A DNA stretch of 41,643 bases, from positions 1 to 41,643 of IMG/VR virus record IMGVR_UViG_3300004163_000005, one strand, 5' to 3'. The position numbers and the translations under genes are program-made. Below are positions 31,092 through 39,506 of this stretch, one piece after another. How positions within the stretch are numbered: position 1 is the first letter of the stretch; each line of letters opens with the position of its first letter. Under the pieces are notes generated by a model, which was not told the DNA's origin, made no database searches, and saw only the letters and a list, made by a program, of their open reading frames with translations. This DNA comes from a virus.

Positions 31092-31554
31092 GGTCCATTC
31101 CCTCTTTCGGCAATGCGTCCAGCGCTTCCTTGTAAGTGTCATAATCCAGCACTTCGATGGACTCATTGTGTTTTTTGATATGAGTGATAAAGGCGCCCGG
31201 CGTCCTGAACGTTGGCCAGGCGAAATAAGTCCTGTCATTGATGCCTTTTTCCTTGCACCATTTAGCACCAAATATCTTTTTGTTGCGGGCAATTTGCTTG
31301 GCTGACGGGCCTCTGCTTCCTAGGCAATAAAACCGGCGTGCGATGTCGCCCATCTTATCCATGTCACGCCCTTTGCCAGTCCAAACGTCCTTGCCGCTAA
31401 AAAAGCCATTGACGTAGACCATGATGACCAGCTTCATTTTGTCCCGCTGTATTGCTGCTGCGACCAAATAGCCATCACAAGACAGATAAACGGCGCCGTA
31501 TCGCCCTGACAGCCCCTGTTTAACTTCATCCCTTTGCTGTTTGGTTGGTTTCAT
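31078..31554 (-). CDS. Hypothetical early protein
   Basis: This 158-residue basic protein (LSGRYGAVYLSCDGYLVAAA, LVIMVYVNGFFSGKDVWTGK, ARRFYCLGSRGPSAKQIARN) appears alpha/beta. It overlaps its upstream neighbour by one base (TAATG) and its downstream neighbour by 14 bases. No domain was recognised; phages of this type carry such genes in the early region. Confidence 0.65.
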   Translation of the reverse strand: MKPTKQQRDEVKQGLSGRYGAVYLSCDGYLVAAAIQRDKMKLVIMVYVNGFFSGKDVWTGKGRDMDKMGDIARRFYCLGSRGPSAKQIARNKKIFGAKWCKEKGINDRTYFAWPTFRTPGAFITHIKKHNESIEVLDYDTYKEALDALPKEGMDHAAE

Positions 31555-31793
31555 TAGTGCGACCTCTCTGTTTTAACTCTGCGCAACATATAAGCATTGC
31601 CATGCTTGATATCGTCAATTGCGGATTCTAAGAAGCCCAAAACAAATTCATCGCCTTCTATTTGGCGTAAAGATAAGATGACCGCGACATCAATCAACGA
31701 CAGATGTTTTGACATTGCCTCTTTAGGCATTGACGGCGAGAAAATAGCATCTAAAGCGGCCAAAGTTTCTTGTCTAGGTTCCTTGTTACTCAT
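31554..31793 (-). CDS. Hypothetical small early protein
   Basis: This 79-residue protein (MSNKEPRQETLAALDAIFSP, SLIDVAVILSLRQIEGDEFV) is mostly helical. The ATG at 31793 overlaps the gp16-like stop (ATGA), which decides the start; a longer in-frame version to 31868 lies inside that gene. The function is unknown. Confidence 0.65.
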   Translation of the reverse strand: MSNKEPRQETLAALDAIFSPSMPKEAMSKHLSLIDVAVILSLRQIEGDEFVLGFLESAIDDIKHGNAYMLRRVKTERSH

Positions 31794-32254
31794 CGCACCC
31801 TCCGTCCTTCGCGCTGGGCATTCTTGGCCAGCGCGGCAATAATCCCGGCCAGCTCTTTCCGGTCGCAAAACACGAGCGAATCTTTTTGGTACATCTGCTT
31901 AGCCATTGCGCCGCCGTATTCCCACGGCCGTCCGGCTTCGGCCAGTTGCGCTTCGATCTTGCCCAGCTGGTCGGCGCGGCTCGATTGCGAGTCCAGGTTA
32001 TGCGGCTTGCGTCCGGCGCGCTTGGGCTTGGTAAAGACGGCGCCGCTTTTTTCCAAATGCCGGATGACTTTATTGATACCCTCGTTGGTCAAATCTTTAC
32101 TGGAGGTAACGCCGCCATGCGTCAGCAGCATGGCGCGATAGGTTTCCTCGTTCATGTTCAGCTGGGTTTTGCCGATATGGATTTTGCCGATGGCAGCCCG
32201 GCGCCGGGCGGCGTTTTTAGGGTTGGTGTAGGGGTGGAATTTGCTGTTGCTCAT
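31790..32254 (-). CDS. Gp16-like protein (DUF1018)
   Basis: This 154-residue basic protein has the DUF1018/Mu gp16 pattern: IGKIHIGKTQLNMNEETYRA, MLLTHGGVTSSKDLTNEG, then NKVIRHLEKSGAVF. The gp16 family is common in the early region of Mu-like phages and has an unknown role. It overlaps the DUF2786 gene stop by 4 bases. Confidence 0.85.
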   Translation of the reverse strand: MSNSKFHPYTNPKNAARRRAAIGKIHIGKTQLNMNEETYRAMLLTHGGVTSSKDLTNEGINKVIRHLEKSGAVFTKPKRAGRKPHNLDSQSSRADQLGKIEAQLAEAGRPWEYGGAMAKQMYQKDSLVFCDRKELAGIIAALAKNAQREGRRVR

Positions 32255-32958
32255 GAGTTGTGCTCCAATCCAGGCTTGACTTCAGTGCCGCCGACGCCGC
32301 GATTCAAGGTCGCTTGTTTGCCGGATGCATGGCCGTAAGTTCGATCTTTATAGCTTTGGTCGCTATTGTTCCTGTCTTTGTTGATGCGTGGGCTTAGCGT
32401 CGTCGTATCCGAATAATGTTTGCCCATATAGGCATCAATAGCTGTTCGGGCTTTGGCGTTGGGAGTAATGGCGGTGATTTTTTCGGCTGCCGCAAAAATC
32501 CAGCTCAAGCAAAAGGTGTCGGCACGAGCGGTCTTGGTCGCCGGCTTACAGCGCTTTAACTGGGTTTTAATGTATTCCGCCCGGTCTTTTTTAACCTGGC
32601 GTAATAACACTTGGAAAGCATAGCTCGCCAGCTCCGGCGCCGCGCCGACGCCGATGAATTTCCATTCGCCTTTGCTAGTAAAAAACACGCAAGCGCTGAA
32701 AATGATCTTGCAGCCGAACGCGTCGGCGGCAGTTAACGCTAATCTGGTTTCCCAACGGGTAGGTTTGTTTTTTACGCTGGCTTTGGCTTTGGTCTCGCTA
32801 GCCTCCGAGGCCTGCACGTCGATATGGGTGACGTTGTATTTTTCCATCAGCGCTTGCGCCTGGCGCATCGCGGTCGCCGCTTCGTTGGCATTGCTGGAGC
32901 CCGCCAGCTTCAGGCATTTTTTGATTTTCTCCAGGACTTTTTGTTGTTCTGTTTTCAT
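32251..32958 (-). CDS. DUF2786 family protein
   Basis: This 235-residue protein begins with the DUF2786 signature (VLEKIKKCLKLAGSSNANEA, then ATAMRQAQALMEKYNV). It continues with RWETRLALTAADAFGCKIIF and FIGVGAAPELASYAFQVLLR, a region shared by phage relatives. There is no catalytic motif that I can name. It sits in the early operon between the DUF3164 and gp16-like genes, as in several Mu-like phages. Confidence 0.82.
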   Translation of the reverse strand: MKTEQQKVLEKIKKCLKLAGSSNANEAATAMRQAQALMEKYNVTHIDVQASEASETKAKASVKNKPTRWETRLALTAADAFGCKIIFSACVFFTSKGEWKFIGVGAAPELASYAFQVLLRQVKKDRAEYIKTQLKRCKPATKTARADTFCLSWIFAAAEKITAITPNAKARTAIDAYMGKHYSDTTTLSPRINKDRNNSDQSYKDRTYGHASGKQATLNRGVGGTEVKPGLEHNS

Positions 32959-32960
32959 GG

Positions 32961-33575
32961 CTATAACCCCGCAATATCCATCGCTATTTGTTGGTACTTT
33001 TCGCTATCGCCGACACGTTCATACAGGCGTAAATACTGACTGGTGGCGGTGATCTGGATGCTGTCTTTCAGGGCATTCATGGCCTCTTGCCATTTGGCGT
33101 CATCGATCTTCAGGCGCATTAGGCCGAAGATGCGGGCGGTATTAATGTTGCCCTGTTTGTCGGTTTGAAAGGCATGCTCGATCAGCGCTCTGATGTTGGC
33201 GTTGCTGCCTTCGGCCCATTCATGAATGCATTCATCGACCAATTGCTTGGCGATTTGCAGGCGTTCGTCAAAGCTCAGGCTGTCGCTGATGGCCAGCAGC
33301 ACTTTGTATTTGCCGTCGTAACTGACCAGGCTCAAGTTACCTTTTTTGCCGCCCCATTTCAGGCCGTATTGTTCGGCCGATACGGTGACGAAGGTGGTGA
33401 TGTCGTCCAATGCCTGTTTTTTGAATGCGCGCATGTGTTCTTGCATGGCCAGGGCATTGTCGATGATGCGGCCGACGGTATCGTCGCGCAGTAAATCAAT
33501 GGCTTTGATGCTGTCCACCGGCACTAAATGGCCGTAGCTGTTGGCGCGGAAGTTTTCGGGAATGTGATTTTGCAT
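32961..33575 (-). CDS. DUF3164 family protein
   Basis: This 204-residue protein matches the DUF3164 pattern (LVPVDSIKAIDLLRDDTVGR, LKWGGKKGNLSLVSYDGKYK, ARIFGLMRLKIDDAKWQEAM). This family is typical of the early operon of Mu, B3 and D3112 type phages, and its function is unproven. A good ribosome binding site (GGAGAC) precedes the ATG. Confidence 0.88.
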   Translation of the reverse strand: MQNHIPENFRANSYGHLVPVDSIKAIDLLRDDTVGRIIDNALAMQEHMRAFKKQALDDITTFVTVSAEQYGLKWGGKKGNLSLVSYDGKYKVLLAISDSLSFDERLQIAKQLVDECIHEWAEGSNANIRALIEHAFQTDKQGNINTARIFGLMRLKIDDAKWQEAMNALKDSIQITATSQYLRLYERVGDSEKYQQIAMDIAGL

Positions 33576-33593
33576 GATGTCTCCTGTGTTCTC

Positions 33594-33989
33594 TTAATGC
33601 CAATCCGGCCTGACTTGGACCGTGGTGGTTTGGGGTTTACGGATTTTTGCCGATAGGCGTCTAAAGGCTGCGGCTTTTTTTTCATTGTCAGGGGCGAATT
33701 GTCCGGCATACAGGCACCGCGACAGCGTTAGCACGGCCTCCTGATTCTGTTCGGCTGCCGCTTTACCTCTGTTGTATTGGTGCACGCCTTCGCGCACCAG
33801 CGCCTTGACATCCTTGCCTTCTGCCCAGGCGTTAATGGCGGCGAGCGAGTAGATTTTTTCTCTACCGGACTGTTCGCTGGGCGGAAAACCTTCCAGAAAC
33901 GGTCTTGCTTTATTCAAATAGACCAGGCTGATGCCAAACAATTTGGCGACAGCCGCCGGTCCGATCCGGTCATTGATTGCGATAGCCAT
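33594..33989 (-). CDS. Early-region protein with possible HTH
   Basis: This 131-residue protein (MAIAINDRIGPAAVAKLFGI, LVYLNKARPFLEGFPPSEQS) may have a helix-turn-helix near its N-terminus (GPAAVAKLFGISLVYLNKA), then basic helical sequence. The start chosen overlaps the previous stop by one base (TAATG). An alternative GTG/ATG upstream at 34004 would lie inside the previous gene. The function is unknown. Confidence 0.65.
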   Translation of the reverse strand: MAIAINDRIGPAAVAKLFGISLVYLNKARPFLEGFPPSEQSGREKIYSLAAINAWAEGKDVKALVREGVHQYNRGKAAAEQNQEAVLTLSRCLYAGQFAPDNEKKAAAFRRLSAKIRKPQTTTVQVRPDWH

Positions 33990-34204
33990 TAGCCCAGCCT
34001 CCAAAGTTCGCAGCCGATTGCTACTGCCAGTACAAGCAAGACAGCGGCCATGCAGCCGCGGGCAATACGCAGCTCGGCGCGCAAGACCTTGATCTTCCGC
34101 TCGCGCTCAATAATGGCGCTGTTTATCGCATCGGAGCGGCTTTCCTGAGCGGCTTGTAAACGGCGATAGCCGTTATAGATGTTGTTGATTGTTGTGGCGT
34201 TCAT
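33989..34204 (-). CDS. Small protein with C-terminal membrane helix
   Basis: This 71-residue protein has an N-terminal coiled coil (SRSDAINSAIIERERKIKVL) and a C-terminal membrane helix (CMAAVLLVLAVAIGCELW). A membrane helix in the early operon is unusual. It may be an exclusion or membrane-tethering protein; the function is not recognised. Confidence 0.65.
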   Translation of the reverse strand: MNATTINNIYNGYRRLQAAQESRSDAINSAIIERERKIKVLRAELRIARGCMAAVLLVLAVAIGCELWRLG

Positions 34205-34208
34205 AGTG

Positions 34209-34415
34209 TTACAAATCCCCTGCTTGGTAGATATTCGCTAAGTCAACAGCCGTTTGCAGCGTGCCGACCAATGCCTTGGCTTCGTGTATTTTCAGTGTTA
34301 CGTAATTCATGCCGTCGTCATCGGTGATTTCGAGGCGGACAATCTGCGCTGATGCCATGGTCTGGACGGCGATATCGCCACCCTCACTTAAAACTTGTTT
34401 GCTTTCAAAGCTCAT
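34209..34415 (-). CDS. Hypothetical small early protein
   Basis: This 68-residue protein (SFESKQVLSEGGDIAVQTMA, EITDDDGMNYVTLKIHEAKA) appears beta-rich then helical. The ATG at 34415 has GAGG seven bases upstream and is preferred over a TTG two codons earlier. No family was recognised. Confidence 0.6.
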   Translation of the reverse strand: MSFESKQVLSEGGDIAVQTMASAQIVRLEITDDDGMNYVTLKIHEAKALVGTLQTAVDLANIYQAGDL

Positions 34416-34424
34416 GATCAAACC

Positions 34425-34652
34425 TCAATGATGTTGTGGCGCTGAGCTAGTCATCGCTTGTAAATACAACTGCAATTGCTGCTTATCCATATGCAAGGTA
34501 TCGCGCCAAGCGTCGATTGCGGCTTGTAAAAAATCACCCAATTCCGTCGCCGGCGTTTCTTTGTATTCTCCGGTGAGCCAGGCGGGATGCACCAGCGTTT
34601 TAACGCTGATCTCGCCGTTTTCCTGGTCGTCGATACTGATAATGACGTGCAT
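34425..34652 (-). CDS. Hypothetical small early protein
   Basis: This 75-residue acidic protein (MHVIISIDDQENGEISVKTL, FLQAAIDAWRDTLHMDKQQL) has a very strong AAGGAGG site before the ATG. It follows the HTH/zinc protein gene. The function is not recognised. Confidence 0.65.
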   Translation of the reverse strand: MHVIISIDDQENGEISVKTLVHPAWLTGEYKETPATELGDFLQAAIDAWRDTLHMDKQQLQLYLQAMTSSAPQHH

Positions 34653-34654
34653 GT

Positions 34655-34957
34655 TTAGCCTCCTTTATGCAGGCATTGCTGGCAGGCATCCCACCAGGCG
34701 GTTTTAGTGGTGCCGCCGGACGGCCGTGGTGCGTTGGCCCGTCCGGTGCATTCTTTTCGAGTTATCGTTTTACCGCTGTACGGACAATTCACATCGCTAT
34801 ATGCCCGATCGAACTGTTCCAATATCTTTTGCGGGTTGGCGGGATATTTGTCATTAATAACCAGCGACAACGTTGTTCGCGATACCTTGATTTTCCGGGC
34901 TACCTGGGTGACGTTGCTGTCAGCCACGGTTTGTTTCAGTCGTTCCAATAAGCTCAT
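34655..34957 (-). CDS. Small HTH protein with C-terminal Cys cluster
   Basis: This 100-residue protein begins with a Cro/LacI-like helix-turn-helix (TQVARKIKVSRTTLSLVIND). It is followed by four cysteines (58, 70, 92, 95) that could bind zinc (CPYSGKTITRKEC, CQQCLHKGG). It could be a DNA-binding regulator or a replication accessory. It overlaps the upstream gene by 38 bases, an unusually long overlap for this operon. Confidence 0.7.
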   Translation of the reverse strand: MSLLERLKQTVADSNVTQVARKIKVSRTTLSLVINDKYPANPQKILEQFDRAYSDVNCPYSGKTITRKECTGRANAPRPSGGTTKTAWWDACQQCLHKGG

Positions 34958-35315
34958 CTTCTGTTTTCATTGCTAGGGTTTCGCCATTGTTCGGGTTGAA
35001 TACAACCCGATCTTTCATCCGCACTACGGGCGCTTTGGGGCCGATGTCTTTTACTAGCGTATAGCGATAGCTGCCGTTACTGGCCGGCTTGCCGTCGTCT
35101 TCCAGCTTTCGTGTCAGTAATCCGACGGCCAGTAAGGCGTTTAGCCATCGACGCAGGTTAACTTCCGGCGTAAGCTCGGTGCCTTTGCAAATGGTCAGCC
35201 TCAGTTCGGCCAAGGTGATGGATTTGTTCTTTCGTAGCACCCACCACGCCTGAGCGCGCAAGCCGACGGTGACGGTGCGCGGCGCGGCATAGCCTTTGCG
35301 TTTTTTGGCCGCCAT
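34920..35315 (-). CDS. Winged-helix-like early protein
   Basis: This 131-residue basic protein (RTVTVGLRAQAWWVLRKNKS, ITLAELRLTICKGTELTPEV, LRRWLNALLAVGLLTRKLED) reads as a winged helix-turn-helix and is typical of the segment behind gene B in Mu-like phages. The ATG overlaps the previous stop (TAATG). The function is probably DNA binding, but targets are unknown. Confidence 0.7.
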   Translation of the reverse strand: MAAKKRKGYAAPRTVTVGLRAQAWWVLRKNKSITLAELRLTICKGTELTPEVNLRRWLNALLAVGLLTRKLEDDGKPASNGSYRYTLVKDIGPKAPVVRMKDRVVFNPNNGETLAMKTEDELIGTTETNRG

Positions 35316-35566
35316 TAAAGTGCAACCTCCGCAACCTCATTCCAGTCAACATCCCGGTCTTCGGCACAGAACCGGTCAAACTCCTTATCGTCAATCGACT
35401 TTAAACTGTACTCGTCACCGCAAAGCTTGATTTCGAGCTTGTCGCCATTGCCGCTTTCAATCGTGAGCATGCGGTAGTTGCTCTCGCCGGCAACGCCATG
35501 CTCGATGCGTAATTCGTCAAAGCTAATGCGCTTAACATCACCCAAAACGATTAATGACCCGCTCAT
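35315..35566 (-). CDS. Hypothetical protein downstream of B
   Basis: This 83-residue acidic protein (ELRIEHGVAGESNYRMLTIE, KLEIKLCGDEYSLKSIDDKE) overlaps the stop of the ATPase gene by 4 bases. Its composition suggests a small beta-rich domain. No family was recognised. Confidence 0.6.
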   Translation of the reverse strand: MSGSLIVLGDVKRISFDELRIEHGVAGESNYRMLTIESGNGDKLEIKLCGDEYSLKSIDDKEFDRFCAEDRDVDWNEVAEVAL

Positions 35567-36294
35567 TTCGCCCCCTTGCGCAAGCTGCGCATAGCGTCTT
35601 CACACAACAAATAGCCTTTTACGTCAGCGGCGATCAGCGCCTGCTTGCCCATCTGTCCGGCCATGGTCTCCAGCGTCGATACCGCCGAGGCCATCAGCCG
35701 GTAGCGGCCGCGTGACTGCTCCAGAACCTGCTGGGCGACGCCTTTGTCAGCTTCCACCTCGCACAACTGGCGTAAATACAACTGCACGTCGTCCAAGTTA
35801 GCCGGCTTGAAATCCACTACGGCGCTGATCCGGGTGGCGATATGCGCCAAACGATGTTCGGCAAAGCGGTGTTTTTCCGAGGTATGGCAAACCAGAATCA
35901 ACAACACGCCGGCCTGCTCGGCAATCCGGCGCAGATATTCGATCACGTTGGCCTTATCAAGCAGCCCGTGTTGTGCTTCGTCCAGGATGATCGGTTGCCG
36001 ACGTTGCGCCATGGCTTCGTTTATCGCTTTTTGCAAGGCAAAACCTTTCAAGTCACCAATTCCCAGCTCATAGGCCAGTAGGTCGCGCACGTAGTTCATG
36101 GTTATGCCGGGCAGGCCTTCCACGTAGATGGCGTTGCGTTCCGCGCCGAAATGATCGACGGTGCGGGTCTTGCCGGCGCCGGGCTCGCCGGCCACTAAAA
36201 TGCCCATCGCTTCCCTGGCCGCGCCGTTTTCAACGGCCTTGACGGCGGCCATAAACGCGTCGTGGTTGCTGGTTTGTACGTAACTGAGTTTCAT
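35563..36294 (-). CDS. B: MuB-like AAA+ ATPase, transposition target activator
   Basis: This 243-residue protein has Walker A GEPGAGKT at residues 36-43 and Walker B ILDEAQ at 103-108, followed by a sensor-type region (LLILVCHTSEKHRF) and an Arg-containing helix. MuB proteins coat target DNA in an ATP-dependent manner, bring it to the transposase and protect the prophage from self-insertion. It is about 70 residues shorter than Mu B and resembles B3-type homologues, lacking an obvious N-terminal HTH. The gene follows A with one small gene between. Confidence 0.9.
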   Translation of the reverse strand: MKLSYVQTSNHDAFMAAVKAVENGAAREAMGILVAGEPGAGKTRTVDHFGAERNAIYVEGLPGITMNYVRDLLAYELGIGDLKGFALQKAINEAMAQRRQPIILDEAQHGLLDKANVIEYLRRIAEQAGVLLILVCHTSEKHRFAEHRLAHIATRISAVVDFKPANLDDVQLYLRQLCEVEADKGVAQQVLEQSRGRYRLMASAVSTLETMAGQMGKQALIAADVKGYLLCEDAMRSLRKGAK

Positions 36295-36375
36295 GATTTA
36301 ATAGCCTCGTTTTTTGTTTAAGTTGTTTGGTTCACACCTGTAAAAAGCCGTCTGATAGCGCCAACTATCAGGCGG

Positions 36376-36618
36376 TTATTCGTTCATGAGCTCTTCAAAA
36401 TCCAGTCGCTCCCGCGTTTTAATGGCTAGGTCACGCTCAAATCTCAACATCATTCGCCGATAACCAAATCTGGAAAAACCCGTAACCACGGGCGGTAACT
36501 CCCGACAATAATGTCTGCGTGCCGGTGTTAATCGTCTGCCTGCTCTCAGTAAGAAGCTATTGAGACGATGCTTAGCTATCAACCGGTTTTGCTGCATAGA
36601 TGATCTTCTGGCTTTCAT
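36376..36618 (-). CDS. Small basic protein between A and B
   Basis: This 80-residue, very Arg-rich protein (MKARRSSMQQNRLIAKHRLN, FSRFGYRRMMLRFERDLAIK) has no recognisable domain. It sits in the 370-base gap between transposase and ATPase genes. The Shine-Dalgarno sequence is weak (GAGAA). Its composition allows nucleic-acid binding. It could also be a chance ORF. Confidence 0.45.
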   Translation of the reverse strand: MKARRSSMQQNRLIAKHRLNSFLLRAGRRLTPARRHYCRELPPVVTGFSRFGYRRMMLRFERDLAIKTRERLDFEELMNE

Positions 36619-36664
36619 GATTTAATTCTCACTTTTGGTTGTTTAAAAAACCGCCCAGTCGCGG

Positions 36665-38665
36665 TTATTCATTGCCGGCAGCCCGCTGGCCGTCGTCCAT
36701 AAATTTCTGCATTGTTTCCAAGTAGCTCAATTTCTCCGTTTGCCGGCTAAAATCCCCGCCATCAACGACAATCCGCTTTAATGGCTCGACCGTTTGAGCC
36801 GGCGTTAACTCCACGCGCTTTAACACCTCGCCGTCGATGACATGGCCGCGTTCGGCATTGGCGCGATCGATCTTTTCCTGGCCGCGCTTGATCATGCCGT
36901 CGATGCGTCCTTCTTTAAGGGCATCGATTTTCGATTCGGCAAAACCTTTAACCTTGTTGGCCTCGAACTCGGCAACACAAATGGCTCGGCCGTCCAGATC
37001 GCTGATCCAAACCTGGTTGGCATCGCTTAAGTCATACGCCAGCCGTACCTTGGTATTGGCCGGAAGCTCCGCCAGCGCCGGGTTAAAATAAATATTGTTG
37101 TTCCAGCGCACTTCGCCCCGAAATGGCGTCCGGATCACAAACGGCCGGTACAGCGTAAGCGTCTCGTCGTCCGTTAACGGACAATGCCAGCTCTGGTCGA
37201 AATTGGCTTGATAAGCCTCGGCCGGAGTTCTGCCGCCTAATTCACTGTGTTGATGCGCGTTGTTGTACCAGTCGATGCGCGCCTCGACTTGCACCATAAA
37301 ATGATTCCAAGCCGGTACAAAATCAGGCACATCGCCTTTGCTTTTAGCGCGGTTGATCGCTTGCGTGTTTCTGCGCAAGGTATCGCCATCCATGCCCGTG
37401 CCCTGGAAGGTCGGGAACGTTTTTGCCACGGCAATGGTGGTAATGTCCCAAAGCCCTTCAATGATGCCGCGCCCTTGCGGATTACCAGGGCGACCGGTTT
37501 CGTGCTCCACTCCCAGCCGAGCCAACATGCCGCCCACCGGGCAATCGATGATTTTGGCGGTTTGGCCGGAACCGTTATCGCTGTAATAAATCAGCGGCTT
37601 GCCGTGTTTGATCATGGCTTTGCCCAGCGCCTCGGAAACGGCAATCTGGTTTTCCGATAAGCTGAATGCCCGGCCCACAATGAACCGGCTGGCCGCGTCG
37701 ATAATGAACGTCACTTCCGGCGCGAACGGTTGACCATGATCGGGATGGCGCACCTTGGCTTTAAAGGTGTGGCCGTCGCCGACCCAGACTTCATTGCTCA
37801 TGCCGGACCAATCCCGGCGTGTAAACGGCCGCAACGCAGCCAGTTCCGAGCCGGTCGAACGCCCAATAGCCAGCACGACTTGAGGAATCTTTTTTTGCAG
37901 CCGGCAAATCACGTCGTAATCCGGGCACTTTTCGGTAAAGCCTTGCGCTTGCCAGGCCTTTTCAAAGTCGCGGTGCGCCTCGCGTAACGACGGCTTTTGC
38001 GGCTTGCGGTAAAAGCTCAAGAACAGTGCCAGCCACCATTTACCCCGCCAGTCTTCCTTTTGCCGAATGCCCGGCGCCAACTGCTTGCCTGAGCTTTTCT
38101 CCTGATTCCAGCGCTCCAGCGAGCGCCGTGAAACCAGTTCCCCGTCATTTCGCTTCACGCCCCGCGTTTCCCGAGCCAGTAGCATGCTATCCATTAGCTC
38201 GCTCTCCAATTCCCCGGCCGCTGCTTTTGCGATTAGATGATCGGCAGCCTTGCCAAAGCTCCAGCGCATTTGCAAGGCCATGACGCGCACGTTATGCACC
38301 AAGTGATGACGGGCCTCGTTAACCTTGCGTTGGCGTTCGGTTAGATTTTCCAGTGGCGTGACTGAGGCCGGTGCTAGGTGCTGCGCTTTTTCCTCAGCTG
38401 GAATTACTGCTGCAGGCTCGGTTTCGGCCGGTTTTTGTAGCGCTTGTAGAATGGTCGATGCGCGTCGATTGAGCATGGCTTCACGGATGGCTTTGGGTAG
38501 CGCCTTAATCAGAAACCACTTCTTTTTGTGCTTGCCACGGCTGTTTTCAAAGACGCATTGCCAATTCTCATTAATCGCCTGCCTCGTAACAGAGCTTTTA
38601 TGCTTGCAGATTACTACCGCGATCTCATCGGCATTGGCATACAGAGTTTTATCGATCTCACTCAT
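36665..38665 (-). CDS. A: MuA-like DDE transposase
   Basis: This 666-residue protein catalyses phage integration and replicative transposition. The N-terminus is a Mu-type winged DNA-binding domain (LYANADEIAVVICKHKSSVT, QCVFENSRGKHKKKWFLI). The catalytic core has the DDE triad D297 (VGDGHTF), D363 (YSDNGSGQ) and E403 (GRGIIEGLWD), and the C-terminal Mu transposase domain runs to about residue 560. The C-terminal tail (MIKRGQEKIDRANAERGHVI onward) probably contacts MuB. The gene overlaps the DUF5131 gene by 8 bases. Confidence 0.95.
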   Translation of the reverse strand: MSEIDKTLYANADEIAVVICKHKSSVTRQAINENWQCVFENSRGKHKKKWFLIKALPKAIREAMLNRRASTILQALQKPAETEPAAVIPAEEKAQHLAPASVTPLENLTERQRKVNEARHHLVHNVRVMALQMRWSFGKAADHLIAKAAAGELESELMDSMLLARETRGVKRNDGELVSRRSLERWNQEKSSGKQLAPGIRQKEDWRGKWWLALFLSFYRKPQKPSLREAHRDFEKAWQAQGFTEKCPDYDVICRLQKKIPQVVLAIGRSTGSELAALRPFTRRDWSGMSNEVWVGDGHTFKAKVRHPDHGQPFAPEVTFIIDAASRFIVGRAFSLSENQIAVSEALGKAMIKHGKPLIYYSDNGSGQTAKIIDCPVGGMLARLGVEHETGRPGNPQGRGIIEGLWDITTIAVAKTFPTFQGTGMDGDTLRRNTQAINRAKSKGDVPDFVPAWNHFMVQVEARIDWYNNAHQHSELGGRTPAEAYQANFDQSWHCPLTDDETLTLYRPFVIRTPFRGEVRWNNNIYFNPALAELPANTKVRLAYDLSDANQVWISDLDGRAICVAEFEANKVKGFAESKIDALKEGRIDGMIKRGQEKIDRANAERGHVIDGEVLKRVELTPAQTVEPLKRIVVDGGDFSRQTEKLSYLETMQKFMDDGQRAAGNE

Positions 38666-39506
38666 GCTTTACACCCGGATAACCGTTATATTCAACACCA
38701 TCTATCAGGCGTCCGGACTGCTTTTTCCCAACTCTACATACAGATGTATCAGGGTCAAAGTTATGCCATATCTTTCCCTTAACACCCGGCTCATTGCATC
38801 GAAGCTCATGTACTGGCGCCCACTCACCCCATTGCTTGAACAAAAATGGAACTTCGGCGGCAATGCATTGATCGCGCAACGATCTAACCCAGTCTGGATG
38901 CATCGGTCTCGCATTAGGTCCGGACTCGCCACCGACAACCACCCAGTCAAGTCCGTTCGGAATATGACCACTGCGAATGTCAACCTTACCAAGCAGCGGC
39001 TCAGCGCTAATCCAATGCACAGCAGCAGGCGCAGACAGCAGTAGCGGTATGCGCTCGCTGGCGGTTTTTTGATCTTCAACCGATACACCAAGCCAAACAT
39101 TAGGCATTAATTCAGCAAAACCTTCCTTTGCCTCATCACCCCAATAATCAAAAAACTCAAGCACTCTTGCAGGGCGCTTTGTCAACACTTGGTAAATATG
39201 TCGCGGAGCCTGTTGCATACTCACCATCACTCGATGAATAAAATCAAACGGCACCGATTCATGAAACAAGTCAGACATTGAGTTAACGAATATCAGTCGA
39301 GGCTTTTGCCAGCGCAATGGAATTTCAAGCCTGTCATAATGCCAGCGAACATCGGTAAATTTACGCCCGACGTAGGCCGGAACCTTTGCCATTCTCGGCC
39401 AGTCGCGTTCGGCGTAACAATATTTGCAGCCTTGAGACATCTTGCTACAGCCAGTTACCGGGTTCCATGTGGCGTCAGCCCATTCGATGTTTGTTTTAGC
39501 GCTCAT
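38658..39506 (-). CDS. DUF5131 (phage Gp37/Gp68) family protein
   Basis: This 282-residue protein has the family signature NIEWADATWNPVTGCSKMSQ with CKYCYAERDWPRM; the cysteines at 20, 27 and 30 form the three-Cys motif. This motif recalls the iron-sulfur region of radical-SAM enzymes, though no reaction is established. Later blocks are RPARVLEFFDYW, NVWLGVSVEDQ, WISAEPLLGKVD and WVVVGGESGPNARPMHPDWV, all typical of the family. The start overlaps the upstream stop (ATGA); a longer in-frame start to 39596 lies inside that gene. Such a gene between ner and A is not part of the Mu core. Confidence 0.92.
   Translation of the reverse strand: MSAKTNIEWADATWNPVTGCSKMSQGCKYCYAERDWPRMAKVPAYVGRKFTDVRWHYDRLEIPLRWQKPRLIFVNSMSDLFHESVPFDFIHRVMVSMQQAPRHIYQVLTKRPARVLEFFDYWGDEAKEGFAELMPNVWLGVSVEDQKTASERIPLLLSAPAAVHWISAEPLLGKVDIRSGHIPNGLDWVVVGGESGPNARPMHPDWVRSLRDQCIAAEVPFLFKQWGEWAPVHELRCNEPGVKGKIWHNFDPDTSVCRVGKKQSGRLIDGVEYNGYPGVKHE

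Noticed and set aside
31092-31292. Extension of the CxxC early protein
   Set aside because: It overlaps the preceding gene in a different frame and is basic, low-quality sequence; the ATG at 31091 precedes the conserved start.
38705-39100. Minus-strand ORF inside the DUF5131 gene
   Set aside because: It is a shadow frame of a well-supported gene, with Cys/Arg-rich noise.
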